Assembly (NCBI GenBank): GCA_037974665.1
Contig: CM075768.1
Span: 64,879,816-64,943,815, forward strand
DNA from: Ehretia macrophylla
Taxonomy: Eukaryota; Streptophyta; Magnoliopsida; Boraginales; Ehretiaceae
DNA: 64,000 nucleotides
Reading direction: 5' to 3'
Shown: positions 1 through 11,658 of the stretch, in pieces
How the letters are laid out: every line of letters begins with the position of its first letter
Position numbering within the stretch: the first letter of the stretch is position 1
Notes under the pieces: model-generated
Database searches by the model: none
The model's input: only the letters and a program-made list of their open reading frames with translations
What the model was told of the DNA's origin: nothing
Position numbers and translations under genes: made by a program

Positions 1-222
1 TTTCATCACGTATCGTATGTTGTGAGCTCTTAAAAGGACGACAACCTTACTCGCGGGACATTAGAGGGCCCTACAATGCATCGATATCTCGTCTTGCGAG
101 GATGCTGGCTTGTTGAAGAGGATGGGTTGTCGTTAAGCCCATTGGGCCTTTTGAATGGCCCATCTCTCTAGGCTGAGACTGTGAATCGTTAACACATATA
201 GGAATTGTGCCATCAACATCAC

Positions 223-341
223 TGGTGCGATCATACCAGAACTAATGCACCGGATCCCATCAGAACTCCGAAGTTAAGCTTGCTTGGGCGAAAGTAGTAC
301 TAGGATGGGTGACCTCTTGGGAAGTTCTCGTGTTGCACCCC
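223..341 (+). rRNA. 5S rRNA gene copy
   Basis: Full 119 nt. It differs from the window consensus at nt 1, 18, 58, 70, 93, 95 and 104, with changes in the A box, IE and C box, and nt 1 is T instead of G. A T run follows. Probably a weak or silent copy. Confidence 0.93.
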
Positions 342-900
342 CATTTTCAATTTTTTTTTGCTCCAGTTAAGGTTGCCAAGATACTTTATCCACCACATTT
401 CTATTATCGAATCCCGTGGCACCTTGGGCAAGACAACTTCGCTTCACGTGAAGGCTGGGCCAGCAAATCGAGGGTATAGGGCTTGTGAACAGGTCTCAAT
501 TGCTCCGGTGCCCATAACTTTTGTTCCGTATAGTGTTACACGGCGCACAGCATACCGTTGCAAAGCTCTCCGAGAGCTCTACGATGGTGGCAGCTCGCTT
601 GCTCGCTGTGCCCTTTTTGGATCCCAAAATTGAACATTTTCATCAGTTTCGGGCCTTTTTTCTTTTTTAGCTCTGTTTTTCCATCCCGGATCATACGTCG
701 CGAGCTGTTAAAAGGATGACAACCCTACTCGCGGGACATTAGAGAGCCCTATAATGCTTCGATATCACGTCTTGCGAGGATGCTGGGTTGTTGAAGCTGA
801 TGGGTTGTCGTTTAGCCCATTGGGCTTTTTGAATGGGCCATCTCTCTAGGCTGGGACTGTGAACCGTTAACACATAAAAGAATTGTACCCTCATCATGAC

Positions 901-1019
901 GAGTGTGATCATACCAGCACTAATGCACCGGATCCCATCAAAACTCCGAAGTTAAGCGTGCTTGGGCGAGAGTAGTACTAGGATGGGTGACCCCTTGGGA
1001 ACTCCTACTGTTGCACCCC
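901..1019 (+). rRNA. 5S rRNA gene copy
   Basis: Full length. Changes at nt 2, 6, 41, 95, 102, 107 and 108; the A box and IE are unchanged. Base -1 is C, as preferred in plant 5S genes, and a TATA-like motif lies upstream. Confidence 0.94.
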
Positions 1020-1575
1020 CTTTTTCAATTTTTTTTCCCCGGTTAGGGTTAACAAGATACTTTATCCACCACAATTCTATTATCGAATCCAACGGCACCT
1101 TGGGCAAGCCAACTTCGCTTCACTTGAAGGTTGGGCCCGCAAACCGAGGGCGTAGGGCTTGTGACCAGGTCTCCATCGGTCTGGTGCCCATAACTTTTGA
1201 TCTGTAAGGAGTTACGCGGCGCACAACATACCGTTGGAAAGCTCTTCGAGAGCTCTACACAGGGGCAGCTAGCTTGCTCGCTGTGCCCTTTTTGGATCTC
1301 AAAATCGAACGTTTTCATCAGTTTCGGGCCACTTTTCTAATTTTTCTCTGGTTCTACATCCCGGATCGTACGTCGTGAGCTGTTAAAAGGACGAAAACCT
1401 TACTCGCGGGGCATTAGAGGGCCCTACAATGCGTTGATATCACATTTTGCGAGGATGCTGCGTTGTTGCAGCGGATGGGTTGTTGTTAAGCCCATTGGGC
1501 TTTCTAAATGGGCCATCTCTCTAGGTTGTGACTATGAACCGTAAGCACATAAAGGAATTGTGCCATCAACATGAC

Positions 1576-1694
1576 GAGTACGATCATACCAGCACTAATG
1601 CACCGAATCCCATCAGAACTCCGAAGTTAAGCGTGCTTGGGCGAGAGTAGTGCTAGGATGGGTTACCCCCTGGGAAGTCCTCGTGTTGCACTCC
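1576..1694 (+). rRNA. 5S rRNA gene copy
   Basis: Full length. Six changes at nt 2, 5, 31, 77, 89 and 117; only nt 89 lies in a control box (C box). Its downstream spacer is cut by the LTR piece at 1964. Confidence 0.94.
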
Positions 1695-1963
1695 CTTTTT
1701 CAAATTTTTTCCCTCCGGTTAGGGTTGCCAAGATACTTTATCTACCACATTTCTATTATTGAAAGCCATGGCAGATTGGGCAAGACAACTTCGCTTCAAG
1801 TGGAGGCTGGGCCCGCAAACTGAGGGCGTAGGGCTTGTGACCAGGTCTCCGTTGCTCCGGTGCCCATAACTTTTGATCCGTAAGGTGTTACGTGGTGCAC
1901 CGCATACCGTTGGAAAGCTCTCCGAGAGCTCTACGACGGGGGCAGCCAGCTTGCTCGCTGTGC

Positions 1964-3140
1964 TGTCATGTCCCAACCCGGCCTATGAAGGTTAGACTAG
2001 GGTGTGATCTAAATGTTCATATCATTTCACGTACTTAACCGTTCATGAAGATTTAACACTTAACGTTTTGGCCTAAACTCTAAAATTTTTCGGTAAACGG
2101 CAGCATAACGGCTGTAATTGGGCTCTTTGGTTTGACCTAATTCTCTAAACGTCTTAATTATTCCAATCATTAATCGAATTCCATTAAGGACTCCTATTTG
2201 TCACCAACTGATTTGCCTACTAGTTTATCTTGAAAGTCTCGTTTGGTTAATAAGCCTAACATGATAACTATGTCCCGTTTATTTGTCAATTTCCTATCAT
2301 GCAAGTACCTATTATCCTTTAGTTTGCAAATGAGCACCTAAGTGAAATTAGATAGAATTAACTTAGTTGATTGTTCATATAGTAGTTTGAATGCCTACGA
2401 TAACTACCAATTAAGAAAACGAAAGCAAACCACCAAATAAAAGTTCATCCAGCTATAGGTAGTACAATCCCAGAATTAGACCCAAATTACAACGGGGTCA
2501 TTTACATCAATAAAATGAATAGTTTGCAATCAAACACAACATCCATATAGCAACCACTTTCAGGCAAAGCACAAAAGCACGTAGGGACAGACAATCACTC
2601 CAAGGAATCATCGATAGGCACGTTGTCCTCGTGTACCTGTACCTGTTCTTCTTCACTTGTGATAAGAAAGAGGACGAGTCCTTATGAACTCAGCGAGGGG
2701 GAACGAGAAATACGTTTTAAAACTCATTTTCCGGTTCAATTTATGAAAATCCCTTTTTGAGAACATGTCACGTATTACAAATAATAAGGTACGCAATTAT
2801 AAGAAACAAATCAAGTAACGGATACAAAGTAAGGGAACAGAAATACCAGTCTTTCCTCCCCGAGGTTCTCTAGGAACTAAGCAATAGTACTTATACACAT
2901 AGTAAAAAGGATACAGTGAGCATTTCCTCTTAATATAAATTTCGATTCATTTGGTGCGGCCGACATCAATAATCCACTTATCGCTCCCAATTGGGTGTAC
3001 TCCAGATGTACCTCAAAACCTACGACCCAACTCTCCGAGGGTGGAATGCCAAGTGAGAGAGAGAATTGGACCATGGTAGTCACGGGAGCACCGGCAAGCC
3101 CTATGCCGCCCGGCGTTCGTGAAACGCTACCATGCCACAA
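1964..3140 (-). mobile_element. LTR fragment A of a long Ty3/gypsy-like LTR family
   Basis: It begins TGTCATGTCCCAACCCGG, the outer end shared with the solo LTR at 29286, and aligns with that copy to about 30536, i.e. the 3' third of the LTR. It is a fragment: the inner side joins 5S spacer at 3137-3140 through a shared ACAA. The left flank is TGTGC with no matching duplication on the right, and about 145 bp of 5S spacer is missing across the site. It contains the conserved CTCGCTGAGTT...ACTCACCCTC block of the family near 2670-2700. No coding capacity. Family placement is from termini and layout only. Confidence 0.85.
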
Positions 3141-3282
3141 CGCGTCGATATCACGTCTTGCGAGGATGCTTGTTGAAGCAGATGGGTTGTCGTTAAGCCC
3201 ATTGGGCTTTCTGAATAGGCCATCTCTCTAGGCTGTGACCGTGAACCGCTAACACAAAAAGGAATTCTACCCCCACCATGAC

Positions 3283-3401
3283 GGGTGCGATCATACCAGC
3301 ACTAATGCACCGGATCCCATCAGAACTCCGAAGTTAAGCGTGCTTGGGCGAGAGTAGTACTAGGATAGGTGACCCCCTGGGAAGTCCTTGTGTTGCACCC
3401 C
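3283..3401 (+). rRNA. 5S rRNA gene copy, near-consensus
   Basis: Only two changes, nt 85 (C box) and 107. It is the first gene after the LTR fragment and has the ACAAAAAGGAATTCTAC upstream class. Base -1 is C. Confidence 0.96.
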
Positions 3402-3960
3402 CATTTTCAATTTTTATTCCTCCGATTAGGGTTGCCAGGATACTATATCCACCACATTTCTATTATCGAATCCCACGGCTCCTTGGGCAAGACAACTTCA
3501 CTTCACGTGGAGGCTGGGCTAGTAAACCGAGGGCGTAGGGCTTGTGACCAGCTCTCCGTCGCTCCGGTGCCCATAACTTTTGATCCGTAAGGAGTTACGC
3601 GGCGCACGGCATACCGTTGCAAAGCTCTCCGAGAGGTCTACGACGAAGGCAGCCTGCTTGCTCACAGTGCCCCTTTTTGGAGCCCAAAATTGAACGTTTT
3701 CATCAGTTTCGGGTCACTTTTCTGATTAAGCTCTGTTTTTCTGCCCCGGATCGTACATTGTGAGCTGTTAAAAGGATGACAACCTTACTCGCCGGACATT
3801 AGAAGGCCCTACAACACGTCGATATCACGTCTTGCGAGGATGCTACGTTGTTGAAGCGGATGCGTTGTTGTTAAGCCCATTGGGCCTTCTGAATGGGCCA
3901 TCTCTCTAGGCTGGGACTGTGAACCGTTAACACATAAAGGAATTGTGCCCTCAACATGAC

Positions 3961-4079
3961 GGGTGCGATCATACCAGCACTAATACAGCGGATCCCATGA
4001 GAACTCTGAAATTAAGCATGCTTGGGCGAGAGTAGTACTAGGATGGGTGACCCCCTGGGAAGTCCTCGTGTTGCATCCC
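3961..4079 (+). rRNA. 5S rRNA gene copy
   Basis: Seven changes: nt 25, 28, 39, 47, 51, 58 and 116. A-box changes at 51 and 58. It shares nt 28, 51 and 116 changes with its duplicate at 6651. Confidence 0.93.
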
Positions 4080-4307
4080 CCTTTTCAATTTTTTTTCCTC
4101 CGATTAGGGTTGACAAGATACTTAATCCGCCACATTTCTATTATCGAATCCCACGGCACCTTGGGCAAGACAACTTCACTTCACGTGGAGGTTGGGCTCA
4201 CAAACCGAGGGCGTAGGGCTTGTGACCAGGTCCCCATCGCTCCGGTGTCCATAACTTTTTATCCGTAAGGAGTTACGCGGCGCACACCATACCGTTGCAA
4301 AGCTCTC

Positions 4308-4360
4308 CGAGAGTAGTACTAGGAGGGTTTAGCCCCTGGGAAGTCCTCGTGTTGCACTCC
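4308..4360 (+). pseudogene. Truncated 5S pseudogene (3' half, nt 67-119)
   Basis: The gene's first 66 nt, including the A box, are gone. The remaining 3' half is fused to spacer at a shared CGAGAG that is half of the spacer palindrome AGCTCTCCGAGAGCT. Changes at nt 84, 87, 89, 91 and 117 damage the C box. The downstream T run is intact. Not expected to be transcribed. Confidence 0.92.
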
Positions 4361-4852
4361 CCTTTTTAATTTTTTTTCCTTCGATTGGGGTTGCCAAGAT
4401 ACTTTATCCACCACATTTGTTTTATCGAATCCCATGACACCTTGGGCAAGACAACTTCGCTTCACGTGGAGTTTGGGCCAGCAAACCGAGGGCGTAGGGC
4501 TTGTGACCAAGTCTCCTTCGCTCTGTTGCCCATAAGTTTTGATCCGTAAGGAGTTACGCTGCGTACAACATACTGTTGGAAAGCTCTCCAAGAGCTCTAC
4601 GACAGGGGAAGCCAGCTTGCTCGCTTTGCCCTTTTTGGAGCCCAATATATAACGTTTTCATCTGTTTCGGGCCACTTTTCTGATTTAGCTCTATTTTTTC
4701 GTCCAAGATCGTACGTCGTGAGTTGTTAAAAGGACGACAACCTTACTTGCGGGACATTAGAGGACCCTACAATGCGTCGATATCTCGTCTTGCGAGGATG
4801 TTGGGTTGTTTAAGTGGATGGGTTGTCGTTAAGCCCATTGGGCCTTCTGAAT

Positions 4853-4858
4853 GGGCCA
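4853..4858 (+). other. Deletion junction: unit without a 5S gene
   Basis: The upstream spacer motif GAATGGGCCA runs straight into GGGCCAGCAAACC from the downstream spacer. The joint is GGGCCA, present at both original sites, and everything between (promoter, 5S gene, terminator) is absent. Confidence 0.85.
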
Positions 4859-5296
4859 GCAAACCAAGGGTGTAGGGCTTATGACCAGGTCTCCTTCGCT
4901 CTGATGCCCATAACTTTTAATTCGTAAAGAGTTACGCTGCGCACAGCATACCGTTGGAAAGCTCTCCGAGAGCTATAAAATGGGGGCAGCCAGCTTGCTT
5001 GCTTTTCCCTTTTTTGAAGCACAAAATTGAACATTTTCATCAGTTTCGGGCCTCTTTTCTTTTTTAGCTCTTTTTTTCGTCCCGAATCGTACGTCGTGAG
5101 CTGTTAAAAGGACGACAACCTTACTTGCGGGACATTAGAAGACCCTACAACGCGTCGATATCTCGTCTTGCGAGGATGTTGGGTTGTTTAAGTGGATGGG
5201 TTGTCGTTAAGCCCATTGGGCCTTCTGAATGGGCCATCTCTCAAGGTTGGTACTGTGAACCGTTAACACATAAATGAATTGCGCCCCCAACATGAT

Positions 5297-5415
5297 GGGA
5301 GCGATCATACCAGCACTAATGCACCGGATCCCATCAGAACTCCGAAGTTAAGCGTACTTCGGCGAGAGTAGTACTAAGATGGCCGACCCCCTGGGAAGCC
5401 CTCGTGTTGCACCCC
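5297..5415 (+). rRNA. 5S rRNA gene copy
   Basis: Full length, changes at nt 4, 60, 64, 81, 87, 88 and 103. Two A-box and three C-box changes; base -1 is T instead of C. Unlikely to be efficiently transcribed. Confidence 0.92.
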
Positions 5416-5972
5416 CATTTTCTATTTTTTTCCCTCCGATTAGTGTTGCCAAGATACTTTATCCACCACATTTCTATTACCGAATCCCACGGCACCTTGG
5501 GCAAGACAACTTCGCTTCACGTGGAGGCTGGGCCAGCAAACCGAGGGCGTAGAGCTTGTGACCAGGTCTCCGTCACTTCGGAGCCCATAAATTTTGATCC
5601 ACAAGGAGTTACGCGGTGCACAGCATAACGTTGGAAAGCACTCCGAGAGCTCTACGACAGGGGCAGCCAGTTTTCTCGCTGTGCCATTTTTGGAGAACAA
5701 AATCGAACGTTTTCATCAATTTCGTGTCATTTTTCAAATTTAGCTCTGTTTTTTCATCTCGTATCATACGTTATGAGCTGTTAAAAGGATGACAACCTTA
5801 CTCGCGGGACATTAGAGGGCCCTACAACGCGTCGATATCTCGATTTGCGATGATGCTGGGTTGTTGAAGCGGATGGGTTGTTGTTAAGCCTATTGGGCCT
5901 TCTGAATGGGCCATCTCCCTAGGCTGGGACTGTGAACCGTTAACACATAAAGGATTGTGCCATCAACCTGAC

Positions 5973-6091
5973 GGGTGCGATCATACTAGCCCTAATGCAC
6001 CAGATTCCATCAGAACTCCGAAGTTAAGCGTCCATGGGCCAGAGTAGTACTAGGACGGGTGATCCCCTGGGAAGTCCTCGTGTTGCACCCC
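5973..6091 (+). rRNA. 5S rRNA gene copy, diverged
   Basis: Nine changes: nt 15, 19, 30, 35, 60, 62, 68, 84 and 91, hitting all three control boxes. A T run follows. Confidence 0.9.
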
Positions 6092-6650
6092 CCTTTTCAA
6101 TTTTCTTTTCTTCAGTTAGGGTTGCCAAGATACTTTATCCACCACATTTATATTATTGAATCCCACGGAACCTTGGGCAAGAAATCTGCGCTTCACGTGG
6201 AGGCTGGGCCCGCAAACCGAGGGCGTAGGGCTTGTGACCAGGTCTCCGTCGCTCCGGTGTCCATAACATTTGATCCGTAAGGAGTTACGCGACGCACAGC
6301 ATACCGTTGCAAAGCTCTCTGACAGGTCTACGACAGAGGCAGCTAGCTTGCTCACAATGCCCCTTTTTGGAGCCCAAAATCGAACGTTTTCGTCAGTTTC
6401 GGGTCACTTTTCTGATCAAGCTCTGTTTTTCCGCCCCGGATCGTACATTGTGAGCTGTTAAAAGGACGACAACCTTACTCGCCGGACATTAGAGGGCCCT
6501 ACAACGCGTCGATATCACGTCTTGCGAGGATGCTACGTTATTGAAGTGAATGGGTTGTTGTTAAGCCCACTGGGCCTTCTGAATGGGCCATCTCTCTAGG
6601 CTGGGACTGTGAATCGTTAACACATAAAGGAATTGTAACCTCAACATGAC

Positions 6651-6769
6651 GGGTGCGATCATACCAGCGCTAATGCAGCGGATCCTATTAGAACTCCGAA
6701 ATTAAGCGTGCTTGGGCGAGAGTAGTACTAGGACGGGTGACCCCCTGGGAAGTCCTCGTGTTGCATCCC
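6651..6769 (+). rRNA. 5S rRNA gene copy
   Basis: Changes at nt 19, 28, 36, 39, 51, 84 and 116. Duplicate of the copy at 3961 (shared nt 28, 51, 116). Confidence 0.92.
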
Positions 6770-6996
6770 CTTTCTCAATTTTTTTCCTCCGATTAGGGTT
6801 GACAAGATACTTAATCCACCACATTTCTATTATAAAATCCCACGGCACCTTGGGCAAGACAACTTCGCTTCACGTGGAGGTTGGGCTCGCAAACCGAGGG
6901 CGTAGGGCCTATGACCAGGTCTCTGTCGCTTCGGTGCCCGTAACTTTTGATCCGTAAGGAGTTACGCGGTGCACAGCATACCATTGCAAACCTCTC

Positions 6997-7049
6997 CGAG
7001 AGTAGTACTAGGAGGGTTTACCCCCTGGGAAGTCCTCGTGTTGCACTCC
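6997..7049 (+). pseudogene. Truncated 5S pseudogene (3' half), duplicate
   Basis: Same CGAGAG joint as at 4308 and the same marks at nt 84, 87, 89 and 117, so one deletion event later duplicated. It lacks the nt 91 change of the other copy. Confidence 0.92.
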
Positions 7050-7541
7050 CCTTTTCAATTTTTTTTCCTTCGATTGGGGTTGCCAAGATAATTTATCTAC
7101 CACATTTGTTTTATCGAATCCCACGATACCTTGGGCAAGACAACTTCGCTTCACGTGGAGTTTGGGCCAGCAAACCGAGGGCGTAGGGCTTGTGACCAAG
7201 TCTCATTCGCTCTGTTGCCCATAAGTTTTGATCCGTAAGGAGTTACGCTGCGTACAGCATACTGTTGGAAAGCTCTCCGAGAGCTCTACGACAGGGGAAG
7301 CCAGCTTGCTCGTTTTGCCCTTTTTGGAGCCCAATATATAACGTTTTCATCTGTTTCGGGCTACTTTTCTGATTTAGCTCTATCTTTTCGTCCAAGATCG
7401 TACGTCGTGAGTTGTTAAAAGGACGACAACCTTACTTGCGGGACATTAGAGGACCCTACAATGCGTCGATATCTCGTCTTGCGAGGATGCTGGGTTGTTT
7501 AAGTGGATGGGTTGTCGTTAAGCCCATTGGGCCTTCTGAAT

Positions 7542-7547
7542 GGGCCA
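7542..7547 (+). other. Deletion junction: unit without a 5S gene, duplicate
   Basis: Same GGGCCA joint as at 4853, offset by 2689 bp. The promoter, gene and terminator of one unit are absent. Confidence 0.85.
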
Positions 7548-7984
7548 GCAAACCGAGGGTGTAGGGCTTATGACCAGGTCTGCTTCGCTCTGATGCCCAT
7601 AACTTTTGATTCGTAAAGAGTTACGCTGCGCACAGCATACCGTTGGAAAGCTCTCCGAGAGCTCTACAACGGGGCCAGCCAGCTTGCTTGTTTTGCCCTT
7701 TTTAGAGCACAAAATTGAACATTTTCATCAGTTTCGGGCCTCTTTTCTTTTTTACCTCTTTTTTTAATCCCGGATCGTACGTCGGGAGCTGTTAAAAGGA
7801 CGACAATCTTACTTGCGGGACATTAGAGGGCCCTATAACGTGTCGATATCTCGTCTTGCAAGGAAGCTGGGTTGTTGAAGCAGATAGGTTGTCGTTAAGC
7901 CCATTGGGCCTTCTGAATGGCCCATCTCTCTAGGCTGGGACTGTGAACCGTTAACACATAAAAGAATTGTGCTCTCATCATGGC

Positions 7985-8103
7985 GGGTGCGATCATACCA
8001 GCACTAATGCACCGGATCCCATCAGAACTCCGAAGTTAAGCGTGCTTGGGCGACAGTAGTACTAGAATGGGTGACCCCCGAGGAAGTCCTCGTGTTGCAC
8101 CTC
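7985..8103 (+). rRNA. 5S rRNA gene copy
   Basis: Five changes: nt 70 (IE), 82, 96, 97 (C box) and 118. First 69 nt match the consensus. Confidence 0.94.
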
Positions 8104-8661
8104 CCTTTTCAATTTTTTTTCCTCCGGTTAGGGTTGCCAAGATACTTTATCCACCACATTTCAATTATTGAATCCTACGGCACCATGGGCAAGACAACTT
8201 CGCTTCACGTGGAGGCTGGGCCCGCAAAACGAGGGCGTAGGGCTTCTGACCAGGTCTTTGTCGCTCCGGTGCCCATAACTTTTTATCCGTAAGGAGTTAC
8301 GTAGCGCACAACATACCGTTCGAAAGCTTTTCAAGAGCTCTACCACGGGGGCAGCAAACTTGCTCGCTGTGCCCTTTTTGGTGCCCAAAATCCAACGTTT
8401 TCATCAGTTTCAGGCTACTTTTCTCATTTTGCTCTGGTTTTTCATCCTGGATCGTACGTCGTGAGCTGTTAAAAGGACGACAACCTTACTCGCGGGATAT
8501 TAGAGGGTCCTACAACGAGTCGATATCACGTCTTACGAGGTTGCTACATTGTTGAAGCAGATGGGTTATTATTAAGCCCATTGGGCTTGCCGAATGGTCC
8601 ATCTCTATAGGCTGTGACTATGAACTGTTAACACATAAAGGAATTGTGCCATCAACATGAT

Positions 8662-8780
8662 GGGTACGATCATACCAGCACTAATGCACCAGATCCCATC
8701 AGAACTCCGAAGTTAAGTGTGCTTGGGCGAGAGTAGTACTAGGATCAGTGACCCCCTGGGAAGTCCTCGTGTTGCACTCC
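8662..8780 (+). rRNA. 5S rRNA gene copy without its own terminator
   Basis: Changes at nt 5, 30, 57, 85, 86 and 117. The usual TTTT and T run are missing: the gene's CTCC end passes directly into CTAGGCTGGGACTGTG, normally just upstream of the next gene. Only 55 bp separate it from the copy at 8836. Known Pol III behaviour predicts read-through if this copy is transcribed at all. Confidence 0.93.
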
Positions 8781-8835
8781 CTAGGCTGGGACTGTGAACC
8801 GTTAACACAAAAAGGAATTCTACCCCCACCATGAC

Positions 8836-8954
8836 GGGTGCGATCATACCAGCACTAATGCACCGGATCCAATCAGAACTCCGAAGGTAAGTGTGCTTGC
8901 GCGAGAGTAGTACTAGCATGGGTGTCCCTTTGGGAAATCTTCGTGTTGCACCCC
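8836..8954 (+). rRNA. 5S rRNA gene copy, diverged
   Basis: Ten changes: nt 36, 52, 57, 65, 82, 90, 94, 95, 102 and 105; the C box is heavily altered. It starts 174 bp after the previous gene and has a normal T run downstream. Confidence 0.9.
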
Positions 8955-9510
8955 CTTTTTAATTTTTTTTCCTCCGGTTAGGGTTGCCAAGATGTTTCTC
9001 CACCACATTTCTGTTATCGAATCCCACGCCACCTTGGGCAGGACAACTTCGCTTCATGTGGAGGAAGGGCTTGCAAACCGAGGGCGTAGGGCTTGTGACC
9101 AGGTTTCCGTCGCTACAGTGCCCATAACTTTTGATCCGTAAGGAGTTACACGGCGCACAGCATAATGTTGGAAAGCTCTCCGAGAGCTCTACGATGGAGG
9201 CAGTAAGCTTTCTCACTGTGCCCTTTTTGGAGCCCAAAATCGAATGTTTTCATCGGTTTCGAGCCACTTTTCTTATTAAGCTCTATTTTTCCGTCCTGGA
9301 TTGTACGTCGTGAGCTGTTAAAAGGACGACAACCTAACTCGCAGGACATTAAAGAGCCCTACAATGCGTTCATATCACGTCTTGCGAGGATGCTGCGCTG
9401 TTGAAGCTGATGGGTTGTTGTTAAGCCCATTGGGCCTTCTGAATGGGCCATCTCTCTAGGCTGAGATTGTGAACTGTTAACACAAAAAGGAATTCTACCC
9501 CCAACATGAC

Positions 9511-9629
9511 GGGTGCGATCATACCAGCAGTAATGCACCGGATCCCATTAAAACTCCGAAGTTAAGCGTGTTTGGGCAAGAGTAGTACTAGTATGGGTGA
9601 CCCCTTGGGAAGTACTCGTATTGCACACC
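9511..9629 (+). rRNA. 5S rRNA gene copy, diverged
   Basis: Ten changes: nt 20, 39, 41, 61, 68, 82, 95, 104, 110 and 117, with changes in all three boxes. ACAAAAAGG upstream class. Confidence 0.9.
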
Positions 9630-10187
9630 CCTTTTCAATTTTTTTTTCTCTGGTTAGGGTTGCCAAGATTGTTTATCCACCACATTTCTATTATCGAATC
9701 CCACGGCACCTTGGCCAAAACAACTTCGCTTAACGTGGAGGCTGGGCCCGCAAACTGAGGGCGTAGGGCTTGTGAGCAGGTCTCCGTCGCTCCGGTGCCC
9801 ATAACTTTTGATTCGTAAGGAGTTACGCGGTGCACAGCATACTGTTGGAAAGCTCTCCGAGAGCTCTCCGACAGAGGCAGCGAGCTTTCTCGTTGTGCCC
9901 TTTTTGGAGCCCAAAATTGAATGTTTTCATCGGTTTCGAGCCACTTTTCTTATTAAGCCCTATTTTTCCATCCCGGATCGTACGTCATGAGCTGTTAAAA
10001 GGACGACAACCTAACTCGCAGGACATTAGAGGGCCCTACAATGCATTTATATCACGTCTTGCGAGGATGCTACGCTGTTGAAGCAGATGGGTTCTTGTTA
10101 AGCCCATTGGGCCTTCTGAATGGGCCATCTCTCTAGGCTGGGATTGTGAACCGTTAACTCAAAAAGGAATTCTACCCCCAACATGAC

Positions 10188-10306
10188 GGGTGCGATCATA
10201 CCAGCACTAATGTACCGGATCCCATCCGAACTCCGAAGTTAAGCGTCCTTGGGCGAGAGTAGTGCTATGATGGGTGACCCCCTGGGAAGTCCTCGTGTTG
10301 CACTCT
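10188..10306 (+). rRNA. 5S rRNA gene copy
   Basis: Changes at nt 26, 40, 60, 77, 81, 117 and 119. One A-box and one C-box change. Confidence 0.92.
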
Positions 10307-10864
10307 CCTGTTCAATTTTTTTTCCTCCGATTAGGATTGCCAAGATACTTTATCCACCAAATTTCTATTATCGAATCCCACGGCACCTTTGGCAAAACAA
10401 ATTCACTTCACGTGGAGGCTGGGCCCGCAAACTGAGGGCGTAGGGCTTGTGACCCGATCTCCGTCGCTCCGGTGCCCATAACTTTTGATCCGTAAAGAAT
10501 TACGCGGTACACAGCATACCGTTGGAAAGCCCTCCGAGAGCTCTAGGACTAGGGCAGCCAGCTTGTACGTTGTGCCATTTTTGGAGCTTAAAATCGAACG
10601 TTTTCATCAGTTTCGAGTCACTTTTCTTATTAAGCTCTGTTCTTCCATCCTGGAATGTACGTCTTGAGCTGTTAAAAGGACTACAACTCTACTCATGGTA
10701 CATTAGAACGCCCAACAATGCATCGATATCACCTCTTGTGAGGACGCTGCGTTGTTGAAGTGGATGGGTTGTTGTTAAGCCCATTGGGCCTTCTGAATGG
10801 GCTATCTCTCTAGGCTAGGACTGTGAACCGTTAACACAAAAAGGAATTCTACCCCCTCCATGAC

Positions 10865-10983
10865 GGGTGCGATAATACCAGCACTAATGCACCAGATCCC
10901 ATCAGAACTTTGAAGTTAAGCGTGCTTGGGCGAGAGTAGTATTAGGATGGGTGACCCCCTGGGAAGTCCTTGTGGTGCACCCC
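10865..10983 (+). rRNA. 5S rRNA gene copy with intact control boxes
   Basis: Seven changes (nt 10, 30, 46, 47, 78, 107, 111), none in the A box, IE or C box, so the internal promoter could still be read. The changes at 46-47 alter the RNA itself. Confidence 0.93.
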
Positions 10984-11539
10984 CTTTTCAATTTTTTTTT
11001 CCTCCGGTTAGGGTTGCCAAGATATTTTATCCACCACAATTTTATTATTGAATCCCACGGCACCTTGGGAAAGACAACTTCGCTTCACGTGGAGGTTGGG
11101 CCCGCAAACCGAGGGGGTAGGGCTTCTGACCAGGTCTCCGTCGCTCCAATGCCCATAACTTTTGATCCGTAAAGAGTTACGCAGCGCACAGCATACCGTT
11201 GGAAAGCTCTCGGAGAGCTCTACGACAGGGCAGCCAGCTTGCTCCCTATGCCCTTTTGGAGCTCAAAATTGAACGTTTTCATCAGTTTCCGGCCACTTTT
11301 CTTATTAAGCTCTATTTTTCCATCCCGGATCGTACGTCGTGAGCTGTGAAAAGGACGACAACCTTACTCGCGGGACATTAGAGGGCCCTACAATATGTCG
11401 ATATCACGTCTTGCGAGGATGCTACGTTGTTGAAGCGGATGGGTTGTTGTTAAGCACATTGGGCCTTCTGAATGGGCCATCTCTCTAGGCGGGGACTGTG
11501 AACCCTTAACAAAAAAATGAATTCTACCCCCAACCTGAC

Positions 11540-11658
11540 GGGTACGATCATACCAGCACTAATGCACCGGATTCCATCAGAACTCCGAAGTTAAACGTTC
11601 TTGGGCAAGAGTAGTAGTAGGATGGGTGACCCCCTGGAAAGTCCACGTGTTGTACTCC
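11540..11658 (+). rRNA. 5S rRNA gene copy, diverged
   Basis: Ten changes: nt 5, 35, 56, 60, 68, 78, 99, 106, 114 and 117. Eight of these are shared with the copy at 14218, four units away, as are parts of the flanking spacer. Confidence 0.91.

Larger units (their letters stand above)
1..1963 (+). repeat. 5S rDNA tandem array, + block 1
   Basis: Three 5S genes (starts 223, 901, 1576) with ~557-bp spacers; the first 222 bases are the tail of a preceding spacer. Unit layout: 5S gene, TTTT and then a longer T run just downstream, a spacer half containing a short palindrome, a block with three TGGGCC/TGGGCT motifs about 60-90 bp upstream of the next gene, and a TATA-like ACATAAA around -26. The block ends in mid-spacer where an LTR piece begins. 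Confidence 0.95.
3961..7984 (+). repeat. Higher-order repeat, ~2.69-kb period
   Basis: The segment 3961-5296 recurs at 6651-7984. Each copy holds one full 5S gene, a truncated 5S 3' half (4308 and 6997) and a junction where a 5S gene has been lost (4853 and 7542). The three landmarks are offset by 2689-2690 bp, so both rare deletions happened before one duplication. Confidence 0.85.
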
